50,962 nucleotides of DNA from Deltaproteobacteria bacterium (GTDB lineage Bacteria; Myxococcota_A; Polyangia; Haliangiales; Haliangiaceae). The notes beneath the pieces were generated by a model. The model made no database searches and was not told the DNA's origin. It worked only from the letters and a program-made list of their open reading frames with translations. The stretch is taken from NCBI GenBank assembly GCA_029565465.1, contig JAKQOD010000143.1, positions 1-50,962 of the forward strand, given 5' to 3'. Every line of letters starts with the position of its first letter. The first letter of the stretch is position 1. Of the stretch, positions 50,927 through 50,962 are shown piece after piece. The translations under genes were made by a program, and so were the position numbers.

Positions 50927-50962
50927 GAGGGCCAGACAGTAACATCACTCGCGAGTTGCGTT

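Noticed and set aside
1..50962. tRNA, rRNA, riboswitch or IS element
   Set aside because: I saw no cloverleaf, rRNA segment, transposase or terminal inverted repeats that I could support by eye.

Overview
The window reads as chromosomal DNA of a Gram-negative bacterium with many secreted products. At least ten genes start with a lipoprotein signal peptide, several encode Cys-rich or small beta-barrel exported proteins, and the core metabolism includes a ferredoxin-linked 2-oxoacid oxidoreductase (KorAB) and a GcdH-type acyl-CoA dehydrogenase. The style (orphan lipoproteins, a caspase-like lipoprotein, a LamG lipoprotein, DUF222/HNH relatives, moderately high GC) fits a Myxococcota/deltaproteobacterial lineage such as the Haliangiales. 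That placement is inference, because no rRNA or other marker gene is present.

Layout. 1-750: the tail of a gene, then a GC-rich imperfect tandem-repeat tract. 750-6100: a NADAR enzyme, a secreted beta-domain lipoprotein, a two-gene copper-amine-oxidase-like pair (N2/N3-like protein plus a shortened catalytic-domain-like protein), small unknown proteins and a SEC-C protein. 6100-10430: the korA-korB operon, with a LamG lipoprotein gene immediately downstream. 10630-25100: an accessory defence region. It holds a lipoprotein gene with a damaged second copy of its 3' part, a higBA remnant, a two-gene cassette of unknown function, an XRE regulator, a four-gene type III-like restriction-modification operon (SNF2 helicase with a degenerate PLD domain, DUF4391 protein, Mod, Res), a 57-codon gene preceded by a 16-bp palindrome, and a vapBC module lying between the two ends of a broken DUF222/HNH endonuclease gene. 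25670-39200: housekeeping and envelope genes, including an HD protein, a PLP enzyme, a lipase-like lipoprotein with a frameshift, a lytic transglycosylase, an MtfA peptidase, acyl-CoA dehydrogenase, ThiD, a TIGR01777 epimerase and several secreted proteins. 39340-44240: a caspase-like lipoprotein, then a four-gene operon of exported proteins on the minus strand bracketed by two identical 73-bp hairpin-forming direct repeats. 44330-47030: a tightly packed minus-strand operon (transaldolase, TIG lipoprotein, Nudix, trmB, lipoprotein). 47130-50926: a DUF72 protein, two paralogous small outer-membrane-type proteins and a large periplasmic thioredoxin-like protein.

The observations most worth following are these: (1) the 2.77-kb operon flanked by perfect 73-bp repeats; (2) inside it, a gene for an exported 8-Cys protein whose start codon is put out of frame by a 3 x 13-bp tandem repeat, which looks like a phase switch in the off state; (3) the vapBC module with its own palindromic operator replacing the middle of a DUF222/HNH gene; (4) the split amine-oxidase-like pair that keeps copper-ligand-like histidines but has lost the region of the catalytic base and the Asn of the cofactor motif; (5) the type III-like RM operon with two accessory genes.
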